Counted from the first letter of the stretch, positions 1 to 5,766 are shown. The stretch is DNA of 6,277 nt from DATBGO01 sp050011895 (GCA_050011895.1 JBEKIF010000139.1:1-6277); one strand, 5' to 3'. Numbers and translations are program-made. Notes: a model not told the origin generated them from the sequence alone.

Positions 1-473
1 TTTTCCACTTCATATGCCGCGGAAACTCGTTCAGGAGTATTATCGCGGAAGCCTATCTGAACTCGCTCGAGATCAAGGATTCGAGCGTCCTGTCAAGCGG
101 TACGACCGCGGCCCTGGATAAAGCAAGTAATCTGGCCTACAGAATTACGCTCGAGCTCCTTGGGCGGCACGGCATACGAGAATTTGCCAAGGTCGGCTAT
201 GGAGATCAGCTGACCCAGTCGCGTCTGGAGAAAGCTGATATTACAGTCTGCATGAATCAGCGAGTCTACGACGAGTGCGTGCGGTGCGTGACATTTCCTG
301 CTAGCCCGCGTATATGGTCAGTCGCCGATATTGGCGAACCAGGTAGGATTTCCGATGTCGAATCGGAAAGGGAGCTTTACAGGGAAAAAGCTTATCAGGA
401 AATTGTCAAGAATGTTGATCAATTGATTTCGGATATCTCGGTGGCAAGCCCATTTAACGCTAGTCGCCCATAA
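1..473 (+). CDS. Low-molecular-weight protein tyrosine phosphatase family protein, 5'-truncated by window edge
   Basis: The open frame enters from the left edge (first whole codon at 3) and stops with TAA at 471-473, giving 156 visible residues. Near the start the translation reads FICRGNSFRS. This is the phosphate-binding P-loop CX5R-S of LMW phosphatases, with the nucleophile Cys at bases 15-17 and the Arg at 33-35. Residues QLTQSRLEKADITVCM match the family segment before the acid loop, and Asp109 in VADIGEP is the likely general acid. Family members remove phosphate from protein tyrosine in the cytoplasm; some relatives reduce arsenate. Only a few N-terminal residues should be missing. 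The P-loop is non-standard: Arg follows the Cys, Phe replaces the usual second Cys, and Ile replaces the usual Pro after RS. Codons are less GC-biased than in the isomerase gene to the right. The family call is firm; the substrate is unknown. Confidence 0.85.
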   Translation, partial: FHFICRGNSFRSIIAEAYLNSLEIKDSSVLSSGTTAALDKASNLAYRITLELLGRHGIREFAKVGYGDQLTQSRLEKADITVCMNQRVYDECVRCVTFPASPRIWSVADIGEPGRISDVESERELYREKAYQEIVKNVDQLISDISVASPFNASRP

Positions 474-1069
474 ACAGTAACGCTCTCACATCGGCATGGG
501 CGGTAGGTTGTCGCGGCTCCGAGCTTTCGTGTCACAAAATCTCCTGAGCCGTGCTCGTCATGATGACTGTCGGCCAGGTGCTACGGAGCGCCGTCCATGA
601 TGAAGTTGTAGGTGCGGCGAGCGCGGGCGCTGCGGGCGCTAGCGCCGTATAGCCGCAGCATCTGCGGGGAGCCCTGTCTTCTGCTCCAGTTCGCGGAGCC
701 GAGCGTGTCGTGATCACTACGTTGGTGGCGGTGCCCGGGCCGTTGTTCACCGCGGTCGGATGCAAACCGCCTTCGAGTATTCGAGCCAGGCGGGCGCAGC
801 CGCGGCGCTCCGCGGGCCAGTCGGGCTCGGAAGCCCTCAAACCGTGCCCCGCAGCCGTTGTCAGTTTTTGTTCTGACCTTCCGCTTCAATGTCGCACAGT
901 CATGCCTCCGGCATGCAGCGGCCGCCGCGAGTCGTATAAGGAAAGATAGCCCTCTCACCTGCGAGAACATCAGGAAGTCCGGGATCCCCGGGCCGATGCC
1001 GACGGCGCCGAAGCACAAGATCCCCACAAAGGCCCACAAGCGATTGCTGGCTTGGAGTCACAAAACGCG
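474..1069. other. Gene-poor stretch, no convincing coding region
   Basis: Open frames exist on both strands, but none has a recognisable domain, a good ribosome binding site or a consistent codon pattern. The only protein-like piece is on the minus strand at about 960-1057, where a frame with strong GC third positions encodes a hydrophobic segment (AFVGILCFGAVGIGPGIPDF) that could be a remnant of a membrane protein. The same bases also give high GC3 on the plus strand because the wobble positions coincide, so the evidence is weak. The stretch also contains a short GC-rich palindrome cluster at 623-658. Confidence 0.5.
623..658. repeat. GC-rich tandem 9-mer and nested palindromes
   Basis: The 9-mer GCGGGCGCT occurs twice in tandem (623-631, 632-640). 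It overlaps the perfect 12-bp palindrome GGCGCTAGCGCC (635-646). That palindrome is in turn enclosed by the inverted pair CTGCGG (630-635) and CCGCAG (653-658). This could form a hairpin in DNA or RNA, but no adjacent gene makes its role clear. Confidence 0.5.
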
Positions 1070-1112
1070 TGGTCAGGGGCGGGGTCGAACCGCCGACCTT
1101 CCGCTTTTCAGG
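1070..1112 (-). tRNA. Partial tRNA-Phe (GAA), 3' fragment only; probable att site
   Basis: Read on the minus strand, this segment holds the 3' part of a tRNA. It has the last base of the anticodon stem's 5' strand, the anticodon loop CTGAAAA with anticodon GAA, the 3' anticodon stem GCGGA, variable loop AGGTC, T arm GGCGG-TTCGACC-CCGCC with five perfect pairs, acceptor strand CCTGACC and discriminator A. CCA is not encoded. It agrees closely with actinomycete tRNA-Phe as remembered. Beyond 1112 the sequence (TACAC instead of TCCGC, then unrelated bases) has no D arm and no 5' acceptor strand, so this is not a functional tRNA. A break at the anticodon arm with the 3' part kept is the usual trace of tyrosine-integrase insertion into a tRNA gene. 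Inserted DNA would be expected on the high-coordinate side. Confidence 0.85.
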
Positions 1113-1186
1113 TGTAGCAGACACCCACATCCACGAAGATTGCCGCAGCGTCGGCGGCTGCCGACGTATGTCTCTGGTCGTGGCCG

Positions 1187-1216
1187 GTTGCCGTCGTTGC
1201 CGTCACCGTTGCCGTC
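1187..1216. repeat. Three copies of the 9-mer GTTGCCGTC
   Basis: Copies lie at 1187-1195, 1196-1204 and 1208-1216; the last two are separated by ACC. The period is a multiple of three, so a minus-strand frame gives a Thr/Ala/Val-rich run. This is probably simple slippage-type sequence. Confidence 0.6.
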
Positions 1217-1351
1217 AGTTCGCCGGGTATCCGGAGGCGAACGATAGCTGCTCCGGACTGCAACAAGGCCCATGGCCGACCGCGCGCCGCTCTGCCGCTG
1301 ACCTGTTCATTACGAGGGTGCTGACCGGCGAGTGCGCCTCTGGACTTCTGA

Positions 1352-1368
1352 CGAGAATCGAATTCTCG
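1352..1368. repeat. Inverted repeat CGAGAAT-CGA-ATTCTCG
   Basis: Two perfect 7-bp arms are separated by 3 bp and lie about 240 bp from the tRNA-Phe fragment. This could be a protein-binding site. No promoter or gene start close by decides its role. Confidence 0.4.
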
Positions 1369-1469
1369 CACTATCAGCTTGGGAATGGGCAGATCATGCC
1401 CGCTGATGTCGCTGACCAGCCAAGTGGACTTACCTTGAGTATCCGTGATTGGCTGCACGCCACCCTGGC

Positions 1470-1490
1470 TAATTGCACGTTAATTGCACG
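1470..1490. repeat. Direct repeat TAATTGCACG x2, 11-bp period
   Basis: The 10-mer TAATTGCACG occurs at 1470-1479 and 1481-1490, so the copies sit one helical turn apart on the same DNA face. The position, about 360 bp from the tRNA fragment on the side where inserted DNA is expected, would suit arm-type integrase or excisionase sites. No recombinase gene is present to support that. It may also be an operator. Confidence 0.4.
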
Positions 1491-1758
1491 GTGCCGCACG
1501 TTGCAGGGGATGGCCCGCGTCCGGTCCGGGCAGGCTGCGGCCTGGCCCTTGGTTTCTGACCGGAGTGTCCGCAGTGGTCTCCGGGGTCAAGCGTGACTTC
1601 GCGTGTACGTTGGGCCAGGCACTTTCCGCCTGTGCTCGTGGTCCTGCGGTCACAGTCACGCTTGAGGCTGGAGGGGCGGACACGTACACTCAGCGGGCCA
1701 TCCCCGGACCTGAGCCCAGCCAGGGTCTCTTACGCCATCCCAGCCGTGCCCGGGCGAA

Positions 1759-1764
1759 TATCCT
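1759..1764 (+). promoter_or_regulatory. Candidate -10 box for leaderless transcription of the isomerase gene
   Basis: TATCCT fits the TANNNT pattern and ends 7 bases before the GTG at 1772, the spacing typical of actinobacterial leaderless genes. There is no Shine-Dalgarno sequence before that GTG. No convincing -35 box is seen at 17-18 bases upstream. Confidence 0.4.
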
Positions 1765-1771
1765 TCCAGAC

Positions 1772-2476
1772 GTGACAGCAGCAGATACGCCCGAGTGGGC
1801 TGCGATAGCCGACAGCGCGGCCCGCCTCGTGGCCACCGCACGGGCGCTGACCGACGACGACCTGCACGACGCATCGGCGCTGCCGGGCTGGACGCGGGCG
1901 CACGTCCTCACCCATATCGCGCAGTCCGCCGACTCCCGCACCGGGCTGCTGCGGGCTGCCCAGGCTGGCCGCATCGGCCAGCAATACCCTTCCGAACAAG
2001 CCCGCGCCGACGCCATCGACGCTGGTGCGCGCCGACCGGCGGGGATTATCCGCGCCGACCTGGATCGTGCCATCCAGGAATGCCTGACCGCGATCCGGGA
2101 GCACCCAAGCCAGCTGTGGGACGCTCCTGGGATCTCGCTCGAAGCAGGCCGCCGACCAGTCCGCGATGTCCTCCCCAGCATGCGCCGGGAACTGGAATAT
2201 CATCACGTGGACCTCGCCGCTGGCTACCAGCCTGCCGACTGGCCCGCCGACTTCGTCGCCACCGAGCTGTCTCAGGTGACCGCCCGGATGGACCGCCGCG
2301 CCGATGCGCCGCCCATGACTCTCGCCGGTCATGGCATGCTGCACATCGGCACCAGCCCGCCCGTCGACGTCACCGGACCGCCTGCCGCCATGCTGGCCTG
2401 GCTGTCCGGCCGCAGCGACGGTAGTGGCCTGGATACGGCCAGCGCGGCCCTGCCGACGATTCCGCCACTGGGGTAG
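1772..2476 (+). CDS. Maleylpyruvate isomerase family mycothiol-dependent enzyme
   Basis: The 234-residue protein has the layout of the MDMPI/DinB-fold family, whose members are close to 240 residues. A helical N-terminal metal-binding domain carries the motif LPGWTRAHVLTHIAQSAD (37-54), and a second motif is MRRELEYHHVDLAAGYQPAD (137-156). By analogy to the Corynebacterium glutamicum enzyme, the zinc ligands are probably His48, Glu140 and His144. The C-terminal part (about 165-234) is the small second domain. The founding member isomerises maleylpyruvate to fumarylpyruvate in gentisate degradation using mycothiol, but many paralogues have other or unknown reactions. No gentisate-pathway gene lies nearby, so the substrate is open. 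The frame is open further upstream to a GTG at 1484, but that extension is unlike the family. GTG at 1772 gives the right length and has a -10 box at leaderless spacing. Tandem hairpins follow about 100 bp downstream. Confidence 0.9.
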   Translation: MTAADTPEWAAIADSAARLVATARALTDDDLHDASALPGWTRAHVLTHIAQSADSRTGLLRAAQAGRIGQQYPSEQARADAIDAGARRPAGIIRADLDRAIQECLTAIREHPSQLWDAPGISLEAGRRPVRDVLPSMRRELEYHHVDLAAGYQPADWPADFVATELSQVTARMDRRADAPPMTLAGHGMLHIGTSPPVDVTGPPAAMLAWLSGRSDGSGLDTASAALPTIPPLG

Positions 2477-2575
2477 CCTGCCCCGCGCGCCAGGACCTGC
2501 GGACGACGGCCGGGAGAGCAGCACTCACGTCCGTGCCGAATGAGCGCTATTAGTGAAGCAGTGAGCTGCGGCATG

Positions 2576-2634
2576 GGGTCGGCGCGCGCTCGGCCGGGCC
2601 TCCCAAGGCAGAGGCCGAGCGCTGGCGCCGACCC
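2576..2634 (+). terminator. Long GC-rich hairpin, candidate terminator
   Basis: The left arm 2576-2595 (GGGTCGGCGCGCGCTCGGCC) pairs with the right arm 2613-2634 over 20 bp, with a 2-nt bulge in the right arm. The loop is 17 nt. There is no T tract, as is common in actinomycetes. It lies 100 bp after the isomerase stop and no gene is transcribed toward it from the right until 2996, so it may act in both directions. Confidence 0.6.
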
Positions 2635-2657
2635 GCGGCGCGCGCGCAGCGCGCCGC
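2635..2657 (+). terminator. Second, immediately adjacent hairpin
   Basis: GCGGCGCGC (2635-2643) pairs perfectly with GCGCGCCGC (2649-2657) around a 5-nt loop. It directly abuts the preceding hairpin and is followed by CCTT. The two together look like a double terminator. Confidence 0.5.
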
Positions 2658-2995
2658 CTTGATCTAATACGGCTCAATTCGGCAGTAGGCGGCCCTACGC
2701 ATCGTCTACATATCGGGCTCTCGGCTCGGCTCGGCCGTAGCGTCGGGTGTAGAACTTCGAGCGCCGCGCCTCTCGCTGCGAACTATTGGCGGTGCGGTCA
2801 GTGAGGGTCGCTGGCGCATGGACGTAGCTCGACGGCGGTGGATGAGGAACACCGGCCGTCAGGGCGGTTGCTGCACCTTCGTGCTGCATGCTCGGGATCC
2901 AGGCTGGGTGTCCCGCAGCGGCCGGGCGCTGCGGTTGTTGACGAATTACCCCACGGGGGTAAGCACGTCAGACCTCAAAACGTCGCACAGCGTCC
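2658..2995. other. Intergenic stretch without supported gene
   Basis: Short frames on both strands lack domains, ribosome binding sites and steady codon bias. The only structure seen is the perfect hairpin at 2946-2962, listed separately. Confidence 0.45.
2946..2962 (-). terminator. Hairpin TTACCCC-ACG-GGGGTAA, possible terminator of the small minus-strand operon
   Basis: Perfect 7-bp arms surround a 3-nt loop, 33 bp beyond the stop of the minus-strand gene ending at 2996. The position suits a terminator for that gene. The short stem and absence of a T run make an operator equally possible. Confidence 0.35.
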
Positions 2996-3298
2996 TCAAT
3001 CTGGATCTTCCGCGTTCAGCTTGAACGTCACTTTATAGTTTTTGCCTCGGAGCAGCCGCCGTGCCTCCCCGACCGCCTCGGCCACGTCCTTATGCTTCAT
3101 GTAGCCGTGAGAGCCAACGTCGTTGCCGTCCCTGTCGACCTCCTCCTCCGGCGTGCGCAGCTCCCAGCTGCCATTGTCGTACTTAAGGAGCGCCTGACCT
3201 CGGCCGTCGCGTACTGGTCCGGTGTCAAACACTTCATCCTCGACTTGGTAACCGTCTTCGGTGAATAGCGCCGAGACCTTTAGCGTGTCAATCTTCAT
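2996..3298 (-). CDS. Hypothetical 100-residue acidic protein
   Basis: The start is the ATG at 3298, because AAAGG lies 7 bases before it; an earlier in-frame start at 3337 would add an Arg-rich, unlikely N-terminus. The protein is soluble, without signal or membrane segment. The first half looks strand-rich and charged (KVSALFTEDGYQVEDEVFDT). It is followed by a polar acidic middle (LRTPEEEVDRDGNDVGS) and a helix of the type HKDVAEAVGEARRLLRGKNY. I recognise no family. It lies 65 bp after the other small minus-strand gene, so the two are probably cotranscribed. Steady codon use and a good ribosome binding site support a real gene. Function cannot be assigned. Confidence 0.7.
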   Translation of the reverse strand: MKIDTLKVSALFTEDGYQVEDEVFDTGPVRDGRGQALLKYDNGSWELRTPEEEVDRDGNDVGSHGYMKHKDVAEAVGEARRLLRGKNYKVTFKLNAEDPD

Positions 3299-3363
3299 TG
3301 CACTGCCTTTCCCTGTTCGGACGCGCTGCCGCCACATTCAGGCCAGTTCGCAGCGAGTGGGGT

Positions 3364-3558
3364 TTAGCTGTCGTCGCTGCTGTCCAAGCCAGGACCTTCG
3401 GGATGGTCCATGGCCGATGCCGGGTCTGACCCGTCCTCCTGCGAATGATCCGTGTCGCCCTGCCGGTGCTCGTGGTGGTGAAGCCAGGGCTCAGGCCTGG
3501 GATATTCCGTCTCCCTACCCGTGATGGGGTTCCACTCGCATGCTACGGGACACGTCAT
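3364..3558 (-). CDS. Hypothetical 64-residue hydrophilic, His/Asp-rich protein
   Basis: The frame runs from ATG at 3558 to TAA at 3364. The N-terminus has a CEWNPITGR stretch. The rest is polar and probably disordered, with a His cluster (LHHHEHRQGDTDH) and an acidic Ser/Asp tail (DSSDDS). GC-rich third positions and a lack of any competing plus-strand frame over 3364-3556 argue for coding. The long upstream extension of this frame to 3738 is only the antisense of the coiled-coil gene and was discarded. No clear Shine-Dalgarno precedes the ATG. Its start codon overlaps the start codon of the divergent gene at 3557. It is likely first in an operon with the gene at 2996-3298. I recognise no family. 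Confidence 0.5.
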   Translation of the reverse strand: MTCPVACEWNPITGRETEYPRPEPWLHHHEHRQGDTDHSQEDGSDPASAMDHPEGPGLDSSDDS

Positions 3559-3562
3559 GACG
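3553..3562. promoter_or_regulatory. 10-bp palindrome CGTCATGACG holding two divergent start codons
   Basis: The central CATG supplies ATG on the plus strand (3557-3559) and ATG on the minus strand (3558-3556). A further small inverted repeat, CCCGA-CGA-TCGGG, sits at 3563-3575. If both starts are right, each gene's promoter must lie inside the other gene. A protein bound here could then block both. Confidence 0.4.
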
Positions 3563-4126
3563 CCCGACGATCGGGAATCCGCGCGCCAGCGTGCGCTGCA
3601 GCAAGAAGCGGAACGCCAAGCCAAGGCTGCGCAGCGCGCCCAAGCGGCGCAGCAGCGCTCGGAACGCCGCGAAACGGCAGCGCAGCGACGCGCCCAGCAA
3701 CGGGAAGTCCTCGCCCTCCAACGACAGCAGCAGGGCATCCGACGGCACGCGCGGCGCGCCGAGGCAGCGCAGCTTCGCGCAGAACGTAGGGAAGAATCGG
3801 TCCGTCAGCGGTGGGATCGCGTCCATCACAAGCGCGCTCGACAAGCACACCTACGGCGTCCACGCAGTTGGCCTGCAATCGGCCTCCTGATCGCCGGTGC
3901 CGTCACGGCGCTTGGCGCGGTCCTCGCTGGCGTAGCCGGCAAAAACCCTCGCAGCGCTCTAGCCACGACCGCAGGCTGGCTCATCATCCTTGCCATCCTG
4001 GTAGCCCTGGTCTGCACGACAGCCGCTCTATGGCGATGGCTCCGGAAGGACAAGTACGACGAGCTACGCCAGCCCGTTCCCAGCAACCAGAACGGCCCGG
4101 ATGGACCTGGTCGCTTGACCTTCTGA
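3557..4126 (+). CDS. Coiled-coil protein with two C-terminal transmembrane helices, function unknown
   Basis: The protein has 189 residues and starts at the ATG at 3557, preceded by a weak GGGA 6 bases upstream. Residues about 5-100 form one long Arg/Gln/Ala/Glu-rich helix with heptad-like spacing (QQRSERRETAAQRRAQQRE), a probable coiled coil. Two hydrophobic helices follow at about 105-127 (WPAIGLLIAGAVTALGAVLA) and 134-158 (ATTAGWLIILAILVALVCTT). They are joined by a short loop and end in a basic stretch (WRWLRKDKYDE). By the positive-inside rule both ends should be cytoplasmic, with the coiled coil under the membrane. I recognise no family. An upstream ATG at 3521 is possible but has no ribosome site. 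Neighbours are the divergent small genes and, 594 bp downstream, another membrane-protein gene on the same strand. Confidence 0.75.
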   Translation: MTPDDRESARQRALQQEAERQAKAAQRAQAAQQRSERRETAAQRRAQQREVLALQRQQQGIRRHARRAEAAQLRAERREESVRQRWDRVHHKRARQAHLRRPRSWPAIGLLIAGAVTALGAVLAGVAGKNPRSALATTAGWLIILAILVALVCTTAALWRWLRKDKYDELRQPVPSNQNGPDGPGRLTF

Positions 4127-4230
4127 TCCGTAGAGATCTGCACGACCATTTGGTACCTGGCCAAACGGCCGATGACCTGCTCAGATGGTGATCGTTGGTT
4201 CGCGCTGCTTCGCGACTCTACGCGCTGCCG

Positions 4231-4250
4231 TAAGGCCAAATTAAGGCCAA
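4231..4250. repeat. Direct repeat TAAGGCCAA x2, 11-bp period
   Basis: Copies lie at 4231-4239 and 4242-4250. The period equals that of the TAATTGCACG pair at 1470-1490, though the sequence differs. The spacing suggests cooperative protein binding on one DNA face. Confidence 0.4.
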
Positions 4251-4287
4251 CGTGACTAGGCAAGCATGCTGAGCTGATCGTCGACTG

Positions 4288-4310
4288 CGTGTCAAGCAGC
4301 GGTTGACACG
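4288..4310. repeat. Inverted repeat CGTGTCAA-7-TTGACACG
   Basis: Two perfect 8-bp arms (4288-4295 and 4303-4310) are separated by 7 bp. It has the shape of a helix-turn-helix dimer operator. The right arm also contains TTGACA, but no -10 box is seen at the right distance. It lies 20 bp before the doubtful TTG frame at 4331. Confidence 0.4.
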
Positions 4311-4681
4311 TCACACAGCTCCGGAGGCGGTTGGCGATCAGCCCCCGCAAGCTGCGAAAACGGTCAGCAGACCACGGTGTCTGGACCACGCATGGACCGC
4401 GCTGCATTCTGTACCGCCGCCAGTGGCCCGGTCGTGAGCAGGGCTTCCTGCTCCCAAAGCCAATTCGCAAGCCCGGCACTAGGGCGCCCGATCCGAAGCT
4501 AGACCGCTGGACCGCCTACCTTCTATGGCGCTGCCGACTGCCGATGACCGTACATGCCCTCAGTCTCTCGTGGCATATGGTCCGTACATGGCCCGGCGGT
4601 GTGCGCTGCCCAGGTCGGCAATCTGCCAGCGTCACGGCCCCGGTATCACGGCGCGGGCAGTCCCGTGCCACTATGCTCAGA

Positions 4682-4697
4682 CTTACTAGTTAGTGAG
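4682..4697. repeat. Near-palindrome CTTACTA-GT-TAGTGAG upstream of the membrane-protein gene
   Basis: The 7-bp arms have one mismatch and lie 23 bp before the ATG at 4721, just upstream of its ribosome binding site. A possible -10 box, TATGCT (4672-4677), lies immediately before it without a matching -35. It could be an operator. Confidence 0.3.
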
Positions 4698-4720
4698 ACT
4701 ACGAAGGTGAGATTTGCCAA

Positions 4721-5296
4721 ATGGCGGGCGGACGGGCAGAACTAGCAGCTTCGGGTGTCAAGAAAGAAAAGAAGAAGTTGGATCTGGCTAATAATGCAAT
4801 CGTTGCGGGTGTTGTTTCTGCTGTAGTTGCCGGGCTCATTTCATTTCTAGTTACGCACTTCCAGGATGAAGATGCGGCCAGCCAGGCGCGTGCCGCAGTG
4901 CGAGCTCAAGTAGCCAGCCAGACCACCTCGCAGCAGGTGCAGGAAGTTGGGAAACTGGAAACAGATGCTGATGGCCTATACGTGGCTACCCAGAGTGCCT
5001 ATTCCTCATACAGCTCATGCTACGCCGCACATCACGGGACTTGGGGCGAATGCCACATAAAGGTTGAGCCTGCCCCAACTTACAGCACAGTATCATTAGC
5101 CTATGAGACGGACCTTAGCGACATTGCAGATCCAACAATAGTAAAGCTAGGCAATAAGCTCTCAGGATACCTTTTCGGCTCTATAGCCGACGCTATCCCC
5201 GCTCAAGCGGATACGGCATGGTTCAATGCGGTAGATGCATATAATGAACTTACGTCGCGCTGTGGGCAGTTCATCCAAGGGCGAGTACATGGGTAG
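4721..5296 (+). CDS. Single-pass membrane protein with external domain, function unknown
   Basis: The 191-residue protein starts at ATG 4721, with GAAGGTGA ending 10 bases upstream. A basic N-terminus (KKEKKK at 14-19) precedes one transmembrane helix at about 25-46 (NNAIVAGVVSAVVAGLISFL). By the positive-inside rule residues 47-191 should be outside the membrane. Residues 50-85 are an Ala/Gln-rich helix that could be a coiled coil. The rest is mixed and holds three Cys (100, 111, 181), of which SSCYAAHHGTWGEC could form a disulphide. I recognise no family. Third codon positions are clearly more AT-rich than in the isomerase gene (runs such as AAT AAT GCA, GTT GTT TCT), which suggests recent acquisition. 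It is the only gene between 4127 and 5994 that I can support. Confidence 0.75.
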   Translation: MAGGRAELAASGVKKEKKKLDLANNAIVAGVVSAVVAGLISFLVTHFQDEDAASQARAAVRAQVASQTTSQQVQEVGKLETDADGLYVATQSAYSSYSSCYAAHHGTWGECHIKVEPAPTYSTVSLAYETDLSDIADPTIVKLGNKLSGYLFGSIADAIPAQADTAWFNAVDAYNELTSRCGQFIQGRVHG

Positions 5297-5766
5297 CAGG
5301 CTGACCAGCGCCTTACGAGATTCTTCCGGGCCTCGCCGTACCTTCGCCTTGATCGCTCGATCTGATTGGCTATTCGTCTTCTGAACTGCGGCAACGCTCA
5401 TTCTGGCCTTCCTCGGCCGCTGCCCCGCAGTGCCCGCATGAGACCTCGGGTGCCCGGCTATGGCAGTCCACTGCTGCACGCGGACTGGACGGCAGCTCCC
5501 GTCGACCGCTGCTTTACGCGCGGTGCCGGTGCCGATCGGCGCGTAACGGCGGGCCACCACCGGCCCAGGGAAGCGGGGACCGCTGCTAGGCGTCGGCTCG
5601 CCGCGCCCGTAGGGCTTCCGCCCGGCAGGGCGCGGCCTTTGCCGACGCCCCCGGCGCGGGGCAGTCCCCCGTCATTGACCGCTGGAGCCGTCGCCCTGGT
5701 GGTCATCGTCTCGCCGTTCTTTCGCGCCCGGACTACCGGCTTCCGGCACTCCCGCGCGCTAACAGA
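5297..5766. other. GC-rich intergenic stretch, nothing supported
   Basis: Frames at 5366-5779 (plus) and 5162-5560 or 5458-5706 (minus) are rich in Arg, Pro and Ala, lack ribosome sites and contain no recognised motif. No clear terminator follows the membrane-protein stop at 5296. Confidence 0.45.

Larger units (their letters stand above)
1113..1758. other. Gene-poor stretch beside the tRNA fragment
   Basis: No integrase or excisionase motif was found in any frame. A minus-strand frame from a GTG at 1458 down to 1108 starts with a plausible protein-like 40 residues (WLVSDISGHDLPIPKLIV) but then becomes low-complexity and reads into the tRNA fragment. It is best seen as a truncated or spurious frame. 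The plus-strand frame that joins this region to the isomerase gene is an artificial N-terminal extension. The stretch carries a triplicated 9-mer, a 7-bp-arm inverted repeat and a pair of direct repeats, listed separately. Confidence 0.45.
4127..4720. other. Repeat-bearing stretch without a supported gene
   Basis: A plus-strand frame from TTG at 4331 to 4693 (120 codons, Arg/Trp-rich) has GGAGG only 3 bases before the TTG and matches no family I know. It may be decayed coding sequence. The long minus-strand frame at 3826-4479 is antisense to the coiled-coil gene for about half its length and is not credible. The stretch holds a direct repeat pair (4231-4250), an 8-bp-arm inverted repeat (4288-4310) and a near-palindrome before the next gene (4682-4697). 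Confidence 0.45.

Noticed and set aside
559..569. Palindrome GTCAT-G-ATGAC
   Set aside because: Short, isolated from any promoter or gene start, and expected by chance at this length.
858..1596. Plus-strand frames running across the tRNA fragment (858-1247, 1069-1596)
   Set aside because: They translate the reverse complement of a tRNA (RTADLPLF, GVEPPTFRFSG), a familiar annotation artefact.
1484..1771. Upstream extension of the isomerase frame to a GTG at 1484
   Set aside because: The added ~96 residues are Arg/Gly/Pro-rich, unlike the family, and GTG at 1772 gives normal length with a leaderless -10 box.
1730..2524. Long minus-strand frame (264 codons) opposite the isomerase, plus 1690-2181 minus and 1795-2424 plus
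   Set aside because: Antisense and off-frame shadows of a clearly recognised gene; compositions are Arg/Ser/Pro-rich without motifs.
3515..3878. Minus-strand frames opposite the coiled-coil gene, and the extension of the 64-residue gene to 3738
   Set aside because: Cys/Arg/Ala-rich antisense of a repetitive Gln/Arg coil; not protein-like.
3826..4479. Minus-strand frame of 217 codons
   Set aside because: About half is antisense to the coiled-coil membrane gene, the rest is Arg/Ser-rich with no motif or ribosome site.
4331..4693. Plus-strand TTG frame of 120 codons
   Set aside because: GGAGG is only 3 bases from the TTG, composition is Arg/Trp-rich and no family is recognisable; kept only as possible decayed coding sequence.
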